Assembly: GCA_015062085.1 (NCBI GenBank)
Contig: SUVI01000058.1
Location: 1 to 21,185, forward strand
Length of the DNA stretch: 21,185 bases
Reading direction: 5' to 3'
Source of the DNA: Planctomycetaceae bacterium
GTDB lineage: Bacteria > Planctomycetota > Planctomycetia > Pirellulales > Thermoguttaceae
A model generated the notes under the pieces. That model ran no database searches and was not told the origin of the DNA. It saw nothing but the letters and a program-made list of their open reading frames with translations. Below are positions 1 to 7,402 of this stretch, one piece after another; the stretch's first letter is position 1, and each line of letters begins with the position of its first letter. Both the position numbers and the translations under genes were made by a program.

Positions 1-162
1 CGGAGCCGGGGTTTCCGCCGGAGCCGGGGTTTCCGCCGGAGCCGGGGTTTCCGCCGGAGCCGGGGTTTCCGCCGGAGCCGGGGTTTCCGCCGGAGCCGGA
101 GTTTCCGCCGGAGCCGGGGTTTCAGCCGGAGCCGGAGTTTCCGCCGGAGCCGGGGTTTCCGC
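1..162. repeat. 18-bp tandem repeat array coding AETPAP units (at least 9 copies)
   Basis: Nine consecutive 18-bp units run from base 1 to 162 in phase with the minus-strand reading frame, and the array continues past the window edge. Seven units are the g-form (CGGAGCCGGGGTTTCCGC or one substitution from it) and two are the CGGAGCCGGAG form. One unit has CAGC in place of CCGC at its end. Since 18 is a multiple of three, gain or loss of units keeps the frame. Confidence 0.97.
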
Positions 163-933
163 CGGAGTATCCAACAGGATCTCATCCGAAAGTTCCGCCT
201 GCGGAGCCGGAGCTTCCGTCGGAACGACTGTTTCGGGATCCGGAATGTTTAGTTCCGCATTTTCAGCCTGACTGGCAGCCGCTTCTTCAGGCGTCACAGC
301 CGGTGTCGGAGCTGCACACAGTGCCACAATATTGGCTTTTTCACGTTTCAGCGAATCCAAGATCTCTTTCGCCATTTTTCCATAGGCGTCATTTGAAACC
401 GCGACTTTCTCATAGAAATCCATCGCAGCTTTCAGATTTTCTTCTGGTTTTTCAATTTTTGCCATCATCTCCAACGTTTTTCCGAGAGCAAAATTCGCCA
501 TCTGAGTCATCAGGAAATTCGGCTGCGCATCAGCCAGCGCTTTCAGCTGGGCAGCGGCCTCCTCAAAAGCAGCTTTTGCACCTTCGATGTCCTTTGCGAG
601 AAGTTTTTCATTGCCTTCATTCAGCTTACCGATTGCCTGCTGATACACGAGCTGAGACCCCGGAAGCGTGGTCAGATTGGCGGCAACGTAAGCTTGCAGC
701 GCTTTCTGACGTTCATCATCATTCGCATATTCAGCACCCTGGATCTTGAAGAGCTCTTCCCAGACCTCCTGCTTCGCCTTATGCGCCTGCTGCTTCTGGT
801 ACATGGAGCCAAGCACAAAACCGATGATGACCAAAATTGCGACAATGATCACACCAAGGTACTGCCGGATCGCTTCATAAATATTTAGAAGCAATACTTC
901 AAGCTCATTTTCACGACGAATTTCTTCTTTCAT
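1..933 (-). CDS. YfgM-like membrane-anchored TPR protein with Pro/Ala/Glu repeat tail, 3' end cut by window
   Basis: The reading frame opens at ATG 933 and is still open at base 1, giving 311 residues without the C-terminus. A charged N-terminus (MKEEIRRENE) precedes one transmembrane helix at about residues 26-44. A helical, alanine-rich region with TPR-like periodicity follows (about 50-210), then an acidic linker, and from about residue 258 a hexapeptide repeat of consensus AETPAP. This layout (cytoplasmic N-tail, one membrane pass, TPR domain outside) matches the YfgM/TPR_21 family, which in E. coli accompanies SecYEG and periplasmic chaperones; that role is inferred from layout, not from a motif. 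It is downstream of leuS but separated by a terminator and has its own promoter. The start has only a weak GGA upstream. The repeat tail is the same as the one in SecG at 7.4-7.9 kb. Confidence 0.7.
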   Translation of the reverse strand, partial: MKEEIRRENELEVLLLNIYEAIRQYLGVIIVAILVIIGFVLGSMYQKQQAHKAKQEVWEELFKIQGAEYANDDERQKALQAYVAANLTTLPGSQLVYQQAIGKLNEGNEKLLAKDIEGAKAAFEEAAAQLKALADAQPNFLMTQMANFALGKTLEMMAKIEKPEENLKAAMDFYEKVAVSNDAYGKMAKEILDSLKREKANIVALCAAPTPAVTPEEAAASQAENAELNIPDPETVVPTEAPAPQAELSDEILLDTPAETPAPAETPAPAETPAPAETPAPAETPAPAETPAPAETPAPAETPAPAETPAP

Positions 934-1110
934 TGACTTTTTCCAATCTCTCAATGTTTTATCTGGATCCACTTGAAATTTCCGGAAAACATCCCTGGAC
1001 ATCCCGACAGTCAGCCGTTTCCCCGAGATCCCGTTCCCCTCTGAAAGAGAGGATCCCTCCGCATTCCGAAAATGAAAGTTTCTTTGGATGGACTCAAAAA
1101 TATTTTGACC

Positions 1111-1140
1111 ATTATACTCGAAATAAGCCGGGGTCGTCAA
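1111..1140 (-). promoter_or_regulatory. Sigma-70-type promoter of the YfgM-like gene
   Basis: On the minus strand there is TTGACG (1140-1135), an 18-nt spacer, and a perfect TATAAT (1116-1111). Transcription would start near 1104 and leave an untranslated leader of about 170 nt before ATG 933. The -35 hexamer lies in the loop of the leuS terminator hairpin, so terminator and promoter overlap. Confidence 0.7.
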
Positions 1141-1162
1141 GGGGAATCCCCCGGCTTTTTTC
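1121..1162 (-). terminator. Terminator of leuS
   Basis: Arms AAGCCGGGG (1125-1133) and CCCCGGCTT (1149-1157) pair perfectly over 9 bp with a 15-nt loop. On the minus strand the stem is followed by ATTTC. On the plus strand it is followed by a run of T, so it may work in both directions. It lies 75-115 nt past the leuS stop. Confidence 0.7.
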
Positions 1163-1235
1163 GCAAATTTCAGGATTTTCTCCTGAAAATTCCTTTTTCA
1201 GACTCTTTTTTGGATAAAAATGTTTGCCAATGGAA

Positions 1236-4100
1236 CTATTTCACGACGTAATTCACCATCTTCCCCGGGATCACGATCTTCTTCACGACCGTTTTTCCCT
1301 CGATCCACTGCTGGAATTTTTCATCCTTAAGCGCAGCAGCCTCCGTCGCTTCTGCATCCAATCCCGCCGGAAGCTGGATCTTTGAACGCAGCTTGCCGCA
1401 GATGTGCAGCGTCACCTCGACCGACGATTCCACGATCGCAGATTCATCATGCCTCGGAAACGCTTCATACGCTAGTGTGTTCGTATGACCAAGCACTTCC
1501 CAAAGCTCTTCCGCAATGTGCGGCGCATACGGAGACAGAAGAAGCACGAACTGCTCCATCGCCTTCTTTGGACGCACCTTTTGTTTGCTGAAGAAATTCT
1601 GGAATTCCATCATTCGCGCGATTGCCGTGTTCAGCTGCATCGTCTGGATGTCGTTCCGGACCGCCTTGATCGTCTTGTGCAGAACACGATTCTGCTCTTC
1701 TGTTGGTTCCACATCCTGTACAGCCTCTGCCAAAGTCATCTCATCCGCACGTTCATCGACGATCATGCGCCATACACGGCCAAGGAAATCACGGACACCG
1801 CTGACACTTTCCACACTCCACGGTTTCACCGCTTCCAACGGACCCATGAACATTTCGTACATTCGCAGTGAATCTGCACCATGCTCCTTCACCACGTCGT
1901 CCGGATTGATGACGTTTCCGCGGCTCTTCGACATTTTGAATGCACGACTGTCCAGCTTGATCGATTTGTCCGTACGCATGACGAAATATTCGCCAGCCTT
2001 TTCGACCTCTTCCTTCGTCAGCTTCACTCGTACAAGCTCTGCTTTCTTCGATTCCGGCATTGCCTTCACTTTGTCCGCACTGACGAACGTGCCGTCCGGT
2101 TTCTGGAACGCATTGTACTCCATCTCACCGAGGATCATCCCTTGGTTCACCAGCTTCTGGAACGGCTCCTTCGTCGTGACGTAACCGCGGTCAAAGAGCA
2201 CTTTGTGCCAGAAACGCGAATACAGCAGATGCAGTACCGCATGTTCCGCACCCCCAATGTAGAGGTCTACCGGCATCCAAGCCTTTTCGATCTCCGGATC
2301 GACGAATCGTTCCGTATTTTTCGGATCCAGATACCGCAGATAGTACCAGCACGACCCCGCCCACTGCGGCATCGAGTTGGTCTCCCGCTTGTACTTTTTG
2401 CCGTCCAGTTCCACATAAAGCCAGTCTTTCGGCGCATGTTCCATCGGTGGTTCCGGATTTTCAAGCGGCGGGAAGTCAAACTGCTCCATTTCCGGAAGAT
2501 TTACCGGAAGATCCACGTCCGTCAACGCACGCAGACGGCCCGTCTTCTGGCCATTTTCGTCCAATTCATGCAGGAGCGGGAACGGCTCGCCCCAAATGTG
2601 CTGACGGCTGAAGAGCCAATCGCGCAGTTTGTAGTTCACCGCTTTCTTGCCGATCCCAAGCTCGACCAGCCACGAAACGACCGCGTTCTTCACGTCGCCC
2701 GTTGCCATTCCATTGAACTGCCCGCTGTTCACAGCCGTGCCGCTTACGGTAAAGGCTTCTACGCCGTCACGCAGTTTCTGCGCCATTTCTTCCGTTACGC
2801 CGTTTTCACCGATGACCGGTTCCACGACCTGAATGATCGGAAGTGCGTATTTCTTCGCAAAATCAAAGTCGCGCGTATCGTGCGCCGGAACCGCCATGAT
2901 GGCTCCCGTGCCGTAACCGGCCAAAACGTAGTCCGCGACCCAGATCGGAACCAGCGCGCCGTTGACCGGATTGATCGCATAGGACCCCGTAAAGATCCCG
3001 GTCTTTTCCTTCGCCAATTCCGTACGGTCCAAATCGCTCTTGCCGGCGGCTTCGGCACAGTAGGCCTTCACTGCTTCCGCATTTTCCGGAGTCGTCAGAC
3101 GGCTGACCAAAGCGTGTTCCGGAGAGATCACCATGTATGTCGCACCAAAAAGCGTATCCGGACGCGTCGTGTAGATGCGCAGGACGTCGTTGCCCGGTTT
3201 ACGCGGATACTTCGATACCTTGCGGCTTTCAAGCCACTGCTGGTACTCCGCTTCATTCGGTTTACCGTCTTCCGTCGCTTCCGCACCGATGAAGAAATCC
3301 AGCTCGCCGCCCGTGCTGCGTCCGATCCAATTCCGCTGGAGCAGTTTCACGCTTTCCGGCCAATCCAATCCCTCAAGTTCATCGGCAAGACGATCCGCGT
3401 AAGCCGTGATCCGAAGCATCCACTGACGCATCGGAATGCGGATCACCGGATGACCGCCGCGCTCACTTTTACCGTCAATGATCTCTTCATTTGCCAAGAC
3501 CGTTCCAAGGATCGGACACCAATTTACCGGCGCCTCTTGCTGATAGGCCAAACGGTGATCGTCGATGTATTGCCGGACCGCCTCTTCACCTTCCGCTTGA
3601 ACATCATCAGGAATCGGAAGCTCAGAGATCGGACGCCCTTTCTTTGCTTCGGCATCGTACCAAGTATCGTAAAGTACGAGGAAGATCTTCTGCGTCCAGC
3701 GGAAATACTCTACGTCCGTCGTCGCCACTTCACGTGCCCAATCATAGGAAAATCCGAGCATTTTCAACTGACGTCGGAAGTTCGCGACGTTCTTTTCCGT
3801 CGTGATACGCGGATGGATCCCCGTCTTCTTCGCATACTGTTCAGCCGGAAGCCCGAACGCATCCCAACCCATCGGGTGCATCACACTCACACCGTTCATC
3901 CGATTGAATCGGCACACAATGTCCGTCGCAGTGTATCCTTCAGGATGCCCAACATGCAGACCATTGGCGCTCGGATACGGAAACATATCAAGAACGTACA
4001 TTTTTTTATCGCCAGGAAGACGCGGCGCGGCAAACGTCTCGTTTTCTTCCCAGTACTTCTGCCATTTCGGCTCAATGACGGACGGATTATAGCGTGGCAT
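1236..4100 (-). CDS. leuS: Leucyl-tRNA synthetase
   Basis: A class I aminoacyl-tRNA synthetase that charges tRNA-Leu in the cytoplasm. The 954-residue product shows [12 protein letters not shown], with the HIGH-type signature HVGH at residues 49-52. It has the CP1 editing-domain motifs [11 protein letters not shown] (near 311) and [18 protein letters not shown] (near 404), and [15 protein letters not shown] with KMSKS at 722-726. [14 protein letters not shown] segment resembles the usual [12 protein letters not shown]. At about 950 residues it is longer than the roughly 860 of E. coli LeuS, through insertions. A longer frame reaches 4151. I chose ATG 4100 because [17 protein letters not shown] is the normal LeuS N-terminus and GGAG sits 9 nt upstream; the extra 17 residues are hydrophobic and read through the T-rich leader. 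A structured, attenuator-like leader precedes it. Confidence 0.98.
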   Translation of the reverse strand: MPRYNPSVIEPKWQKYWEENETFAAPRLPGDKKMYVLDMFPYPSANGLHVGHPEGYTATDIVCRFNRMNGVSVMHPMGWDAFGLPAEQYAKKTGIHPRITTEKNVANFRRQLKMLGFSYDWAREVATTDVEYFRWTQKIFLVLYDTWYDAEAKKGRPISELPIPDDVQAEGEEAVRQYIDDHRLAYQQEAPVNWCPILGTVLANEEIIDGKSERGGHPVIRIPMRQWMLRITAYADRLADELEGLDWPESVKLLQRNWIGRSTGGELDFFIGAEATEDGKPNEAEYQQWLESRKVSKYPRKPGNDVLRIYTTRPDTLFGATYMVISPEHALVSRLTTPENAEAVKAYCAEAAGKSDLDRTELAKEKTGIFTGSYAINPVNGALVPIWVADYVLAGYGTGAIMAVPAHDTRDFDFAKKYALPIIQVVEPVIGENGVTEEMAQKLRDGVEAFTVSGTAVNSGQFNGMATGDVKNAVVSWLVELGIGKKAVNYKLRDWLFSRQHIWGEPFPLLHELDENGQKTGRLRALTDVDLPVNLPEMEQFDFPPLENPEPPMEHAPKDWLYVELDGKKYKRETNSMPQWAGSCWYYLRYLDPKNTERFVDPEIEKAWMPVDLYIGGAEHAVLHLLYSRFWHKVLFDRGYVTTKEPFQKLVNQGMILGEMEYNAFQKPDGTFVSADKVKAMPESKKAELVRVKLTKEEVEKAGEYFVMRTDKSIKLDSRAFKMSKSRGNVINPDDVVKEHGADSLRMYEMFMGPLEAVKPWSVESVSGVRDFLGRVWRMIVDERADEMTLAEAVQDVEPTEEQNRVLHKTIKAVRNDIQTMQLNTAIARMMEFQNFFSKQKVRPKKAMEQFVLLLSPYAPHIAEELWEVLGHTNTLAYEAFPRHDESAIVESSVEVTLHICGKLRSKIQLPAGLDAEATEAAALKDEKFQQWIEGKTVVKKIVIPGKMVNYVVK

Positions 4101-4126
4101 GAATTCGATCTCCGCAACAAATACAC

Positions 4127-4239
4127 AAAAAATCAAAAAATCAACTCCCACTCGGCAGAAAATGGAAATTTGCCATTTTTCCTAAAGCCGCATCCTTCCT
4201 AATGAGATCCGCAAAATGCGTTCCCACCAGAGGGAGTTG
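4127..4239 (-). promoter_or_regulatory. Candidate structured leader / attenuator of leuS
   Basis: On the minus strand CAACTCCC (4239-4232) pairs perfectly with GGGAGTTG (4149-4142), enclosing 82 nt. Two T-runs follow at once (4140-4135 and 4132-4127), ending about 27 nt before the leuS start. Inside are a CGCA/TGCG mini-hairpin and a 7-bp AAAATGG/CCATTTT hairpin. This has the form of an intrinsic terminator placed just before the leuS ribosome-binding site. Attenuation of leuS is plausible; the signal sensed is unknown. Confidence 0.4.
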
Positions 4240-4285
4240 CTCCAATAAAAATAAAAATTTCTCCGAAGGCTGCGATGCAGAACGG
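4240..4285 (-). terminator. Possible terminator behind coaB
   Basis: On the minus strand CTCCG and CGGAG can form a short stem, followed by AAATTTTTATTTTTATT. The stem has only 5 bp, so this is a weak call. It would separate the coa genes from leuS. Confidence 0.3.
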
Positions 4286-4309
4286 AGCTGGCGATGCAGA
4301 ATGGAGCTG
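4272..4309. repeat. 19-bp tandem duplication
   Basis: GCGATGCAGAACGGAGCTG (4272-4290) is followed directly by a copy with one substitution, C to T (4291-4309). The second copy also forms one arm of a GATGCAG/CTGCATC hairpin (4293-4299 and 4307-4313). It lies between coaB and leuS. Confidence 0.9.
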
Positions 4310-4343
4310 CATCAAAAAGTCTGCAGGATCTCAAACTTTCAGT

Positions 4344-4985
4344 TCAGGAATCAGCGCCCCGGATCAAATGTTTTTCGATCAGGGTAAAGATCTGCTTTCC
4401 AAGTTCTCGCTTGGAATCGTGCAACTGAGCGATGATGTCTCCCGGACGAAGAAAGATCTCAACGTCATTCTCCATCGAATCGATCGCAGATGGACCGTTC
4501 AAAACAAGGAGATCGCAGTTCTTTACGATCATTTTTCGCAACGCGCGAAGACGCACATCATCCGTCTCAAGCGCAAATCCAACGACCCACTGCCGCGCTG
4601 TCTTTTTCGCCCCCAGCGTCGCAATGACGTCCGGTGTTTCTACAAAATTCAGCGTCAGTTTATCCCCAGTTTTAGAGATCTTATGCTTCGCGACCGTGTC
4701 AGGTTTGTAATCACACGGCGCAGCGACACCGATCACACCGTCAAAGTACGGAAAAAGCCTTTCTGCTTCTTCCAGCATCTCATCCGTGGTAATGACTGGC
4801 ACGACTGTCGCTCCATCCGGATACGAGATCTCTACCGGACCGGAAATGATCGTCACCTCATGCCCGGCATCCAGCGCAGCCTGAGCAAGCGCAGCACCCA
4901 TCCGGCCGCTTGAGGCGTTCGACAAAAAACGGACCGGATCAATATATTGCCGGGTCGGACCGGACGTCAAAAGGATTTTCGCCAT
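4344..4985 (-). CDS. coaB: Phosphopantothenate-cysteine ligase (CoaB domain only)
   Basis: Joins 4'-phosphopantothenate with cysteine in coenzyme A synthesis. The 213-residue protein shows the nucleotide-binding LLTSGPTRQYIDPVRF and the NASSGRMG motif, whose Asn matches the one that handles the acyl-nucleotide intermediate in E. coli CoaB. A later VAAPCDYKP...KISK segment contains the expected lysine. In most bacteria this domain is fused behind CoaC; here it is a separate gene starting 8 nt after the coaC stop, so translation is probably coupled. ATG 4985 (MAKILLTSGP) is preferred over an upstream TTG at 4997, because family proteins begin just before this strand. No good Shine-Dalgarno is visible, which fits coupling. 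Confidence 0.93.
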   Translation of the reverse strand: MAKILLTSGPTRQYIDPVRFLSNASSGRMGAALAQAALDAGHEVTIISGPVEISYPDGATVVPVITTDEMLEEAERLFPYFDGVIGVAAPCDYKPDTVAKHKISKTGDKLTLNFVETPDVIATLGAKKTARQWVVGFALETDDVRLRALRKMIVKNCDLLVLNGPSAIDSMENDVEIFLRPGDIIAQLHDSKRELGKQIFTLIEKHLIRGADS

Positions 4986-4993
4986 GATCACAT

Positions 4994-5572
4994 TCAAAAG
5001 GACGAGGCCAAAGCCCCATCGATCCCTTTCCCGGAATCCGATAGGAGTTCCTGGATCCGCTTAAAAATCTGTTCCGGCTCAGCCATACGACCTGCCCCCT
5101 CCTCTCCGCAGGCAAGTCGGCCGGTTTCCGGACCAATGAACTGAACACCATCTTCGAGCAGCTGACGTACATTTCGCTGCACCGACGGTTTGGCCCACAT
5201 CTGACAATTCATCGCAGGTGCCAGAAGTACTGGGCCGGAAAATGCCAGATAAAGCGTCGAAAGAAGGTCGTCCGCGAGACCACACGCAACTTTTCCAAGA
5301 AAATTTGCAGTCGCAGGCGCAACGCAGAGCAGATCTGCATTTCTGCCAGGATCGATATGCGGAATCGCTTCGCTGCCCTGGAACATCTGCACAGAAACAC
5401 AACGCCCCGTCAAGGCCTGAAAGGTCCTGGGAGCAACCAAATGGGTTGCATTTTCTGTCATGACGACCGACACACCGTAACCGCCCTTGACAAGACGGCT
5501 GACGAGATCACACGTTTTGTACGCTGCGATCCCGGCAGTCACTCCGATCAAGATCTCACGCTTTACTTCCAA
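4994..5572 (-). CDS. coaC: Phosphopantothenoylcysteine decarboxylase (CoaC flavoprotein)
   Basis: An FMN-dependent decarboxylase that turns phosphopantothenoylcysteine into phosphopantetheine in coenzyme A synthesis. The 192-residue protein has the flavoprotein start ILIGVTAGIAAYKT and IPHIDPGRNADLLCVAPATA with the catalytic histidine. It also has the PAMNCQMW substrate motif and the clamp PETGRLACGEEGAGRM with the active-site cysteine. All core HFCD-family motifs are intact. The start is TTG 5572, supported by GGAG 8 nt upstream; no ATG lies in the region. It follows rpoZ by 14 nt and precedes coaB by 8 nt, so it sits inside a gmk-rpoZ-coaC-coaB unit. Confidence 0.95.
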   Translation of the reverse strand: MEVKREILIGVTAGIAAYKTCDLVSRLVKGGYGVSVVMTENATHLVAPRTFQALTGRCVSVQMFQGSEAIPHIDPGRNADLLCVAPATANFLGKVACGLADDLLSTLYLAFSGPVLLAPAMNCQMWAKPSVQRNVRQLLEDGVQFIGPETGRLACGEEGAGRMAEPEQIFKRIQELLSDSGKGIDGALASSF

Positions 5573-5586
5573 TTCGCAAACTCCAG

Positions 5587-5856
5587 TTACATCGTGGCAA
5601 AATCTACCATGTCGCGATCTAGCATGTCGCGCATATCGTCTTCTTCGACGGTACGAAGCTCATCTTTCATACTCAAGTAGATCTTTCCCTCTTTGATTTC
5701 CGCTACAGCGATCTCAAGGTTGCTGGCTCCTGGAATATCAACAAGCGGCTGCGCACCTTTATTCAGCGCAACGAGACGTTTCTGGATCAGAGTCGTCAGT
5801 TTAAACGCTCCGCCAACCTTTGCTTTCAGGTTCATGTCTCTCAATTCATCAATCAT
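5587..5856 (-). CDS. rpoZ: RNA polymerase omega subunit
   Basis: An 89-residue protein that supports folding and assembly of the RNA polymerase beta' subunit. It shows the omega pattern of a short N-terminus followed by GGAFKLTTLIQKRLVALNKG, matching the conserved stretch around the family's FxL..a..R..qL..g motif, then an acidic C-terminus. Identification also rests on its place directly behind gmk, a widespread bacterial linkage. ATG 5856 has AGGAG 6 nt upstream and overlaps the gmk stop by 8 nt. Confidence 0.88.
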   Translation of the reverse strand: MIDELRDMNLKAKVGGAFKLTTLIQKRLVALNKGAQPLVDIPGASNLEIAVAEIKEGKIYLSMKDELRTVEEDDMRDMLDRDMVDFATM

Positions 5857-6436
5857 CTCTTTCTCCTATTTCTTCCTTACGGATTATTTCACAAAATTCA
5901 TTCACCGCTGCATTCAGATCCTCATTCACGACCCGATAGCGGTAACTCCCGGACCGATCCAACTCGTACTGGGCTCGGGAAAGACGATTCCGAATCGCAT
6001 CTTCACTCTCCGTTCCGCGACTGCGAAGCCGAGATTCCAACTCCTCAAGTGACGGCGGGGCAATGAAGACCGTAATGGCGTCCGGGTAGCGGGCGACCAC
6101 ATCTGACGCACCATCTACATCGATCTCAAGCATGACCCAACGCCCAGCAGAAAGATGCTCTTCCACCTCGCTGCGTAACGTTCCGTACCACACATTCCGG
6201 CCAAAAACTTCTTTGCATTCCACGAATCCGTCCGCTTCACGCATTTTCTGAAATTCCTCAGGAGAGAAAAAGTAGTAATCCACTCCATTTTTCTCCTGAC
6301 TGCGCGGGGAACGGGTCGTTGCGGAAACGCTCAAATGTAATGACACTGGCGATTGCGCGAGAACAAGGTCACGAATCGTTGACTTTCCGACCCCGGAAGG
6401 ACCTGAAAGAATAAGTAAACGGCCTATTTTATTCAA
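5849..6436 (-). CDS. gmk: Guanylate kinase
   Basis: Phosphorylates GMP to GDP with ATP. The P-loop LSGPSGVGKST lies close to the N-terminus, followed by SATTRSPRSQEKNGVDYYFF, which carries the GMP-binding Arg/Tyr residues, then YGTLRSEVEEHL and LEIDVDGASDV. The length is 195 residues from TTG 6436, typical for the family. A longer version from TTG 6466 adds 10 residues that merely re-read the yicC 3' end in another frame. TTG 6436 has AGGTG 7 nt upstream and places the P-loop where it usually is, so I prefer it, with modest confidence about the start. It overlaps yicC by 8 nt and rpoZ by 8 nt, suggesting coupled translation. Confidence 0.96.
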   Translation of the reverse strand: MNKIGRLLILSGPSGVGKSTIRDLVLAQSPVSLHLSVSATTRSPRSQEKNGVDYYFFSPEEFQKMREADGFVECKEVFGRNVWYGTLRSEVEEHLSAGRWVMLEIDVDGASDVVARYPDAITVFIAPPSLEELESRLRSRGTESEDAIRNRLSRAQYELDRSGSYRYRVVNEDLNAAVNEFCEIIRKEEIGERDD

Positions 6437-7316
6437 TGTTCTGCACCTGTTCTCGAATTCGTTCAATGGACGCCTTCATTTCAATCACTTCCCTCGAGAT
6501 CTCAAAATCGTTCGCTTTCGAACCGATCGTATTGACCTCGCGGAAAAGTTCCTGAGTCAGAAAATCCAGTTTTTTGCCCGGAGAGGCATCTTGGCCAATG
6601 ATCGTGCGGAACTGTGAAATGTGGCTTTTTAAACGCGCGATTTCTTCCGAAATGTCGCATTTATCCGTAAAAATACCGATCTCGCGAATCACATCGGATT
6701 CCTCGATCTCGACACCCTGCGATTCTAAAAGACGATTCAGCCGCTCAAGCAGGCGCTCATTAAAAATCTTCACGACTTCCGGGGCACGCGAAATTACCTG
6801 CTCCAAATGTGTCTCGATCACGACTAAATGTGAAAGAAGATCATCTGCAAGTGCGACACCCTCACGAACACGCATACTGACCAGCTTCTCGACCGCCTGC
6901 GAAAGTGCCTCCAGTATCAACGGTGCAAGGACAGACTCCTCGCCTTCCGATGACGTATCCTGAATCACTCCGGGTAACGAAAGAAGCGTCTGAAAATCAC
7001 TCCAGATTGCCTGCGAATCCCCCGAATCGGCCAACCAGCTGCGAAGTTGGTCACGATAGGAATTCAAAAGCGGAATATTGATTTGGTAATTGTCTGCACA
7101 ACACGTTCGCGAGATCTTCACACTGAGGGAAACTGTCCCGCGGCTGATCGACTTGCGGATCTCATCCTCGATCTGAAGTTCAAGTGCACCAAGCGGTTCA
7201 CTGTATCGTGGGGTGATCTTCAGATACCGATTGTTGATCGAACGAATTTCAACAAAAACCGAGATACCGTCTCGTTCCAGACGTGCATCTCCATATCCTG
7301 TCATACTTTGCAGCAA
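6429..7316 (-). CDS. yicC: YicC-family endoribonuclease
   Basis: A 295-residue member of the YicC/YloC family, recently shown to be an endoribonuclease. It has the diagnostic N-terminus SMTGYGDA, the VEIRSINNRYL segment, and the C-terminal DUF1732 half with DKCDISEEIARLKSHISQF and GKKLDFLTQELFREVNTIGSKAND. The start is TTG 7316, with GAGG 6 nt upstream, giving MLQSMTGYG, close to the usual MxxSMTGFG. The ATG at 7304 (MTGYG) lacks a Shine-Dalgarno, and a longer TTG at 7343 lies inside the terminator tail. It follows secG past a hairpin terminator and overlaps gmk, as in many bacteria. Confidence 0.96.
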   Translation of the reverse strand: MLQSMTGYGDARLERDGISVFVEIRSINNRYLKITPRYSEPLGALELQIEDEIRKSISRGTVSLSVKISRTCCADNYQINIPLLNSYRDQLRSWLADSGDSQAIWSDFQTLLSLPGVIQDTSSEGEESVLAPLILEALSQAVEKLVSMRVREGVALADDLLSHLVVIETHLEQVISRAPEVVKIFNERLLERLNRLLESQGVEIEESDVIREIGIFTDKCDISEEIARLKSHISQFRTIIGQDASPGKKLDFLTQELFREVNTIGSKANDFEISREVIEMKASIERIREQVQNIE

Positions 7317-7322
7317 TGAACA

Positions 7323-7326
7323 CCTC
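7323..7326 (-). promoter_or_regulatory. Ribosome-binding site deciding the yicC TTG start
   Basis: GAGG on the minus strand lies 6 nt before TTG 7316. It is well placed for this TTG and too far from ATG 7304. It sits only 9 nt after the T-run of the secG terminator. Confidence 0.6.
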
Positions 7327-7334
7327 GCGATGTG

Positions 7335-7374
7335 AAAAATCAACCCGCAAGATCCCTGAATTGGATCTTACGGG
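7335..7374 (-). terminator. Terminator behind secG
   Basis: Minus-strand arms CCCGTAAGATCC (7374-7363) and GGATCTTGCGGG (7355-7344) form a 12-bp stem with one U-G pair and a 7-nt loop, followed by TTGATTTTT. The odd pair is U-G only in the minus-strand RNA and would be a C-A mismatch in the plus-strand RNA, so the element is specific to the secG direction. Confidence 0.8.
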
Positions 7375-7402
7375 AAATCCAATCTCGCCTAAATTCAGAA
7401 AA

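Larger units (their letters stand above)
934..1235. other. Non-coding interval between leuS and the YfgM-like gene
   Basis: These 302 bp hold the leuS terminator, the promoter described separately and the roughly 170-nt leader of the downstream gene. The leader has a small hairpin with arms CCTCT/AGAGG but no known riboswitch motif that I recognise. I see no gene here. Confidence 0.6.

Noticed and set aside
1881..4202. 773-codon plus-strand open frame
   Set aside because: It is antisense to leuS, rich in Arg/His with no recognisable domain, a typical shadow of a long GC-biased gene.
4199..4232. T-box riboswitch before leuS
   Set aside because: The GGTGGGAACGC stretch lacks key conserved T-box bases, and no specifier-loop stem is recognisable.
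4199..4312. 38-codon minus-strand frame in the leuS leader (possible leader peptide)
   Set aside because: It has no Shine-Dalgarno and only one leucine, so it does not look like a leucine-sensing leader peptide.
4789..4805. Sigma-54 type TGGCAC site on the plus strand
   Set aside because: It lies inside coaB in antisense and the -12 element does not match; no convincing -24/-12 site was found in the window.
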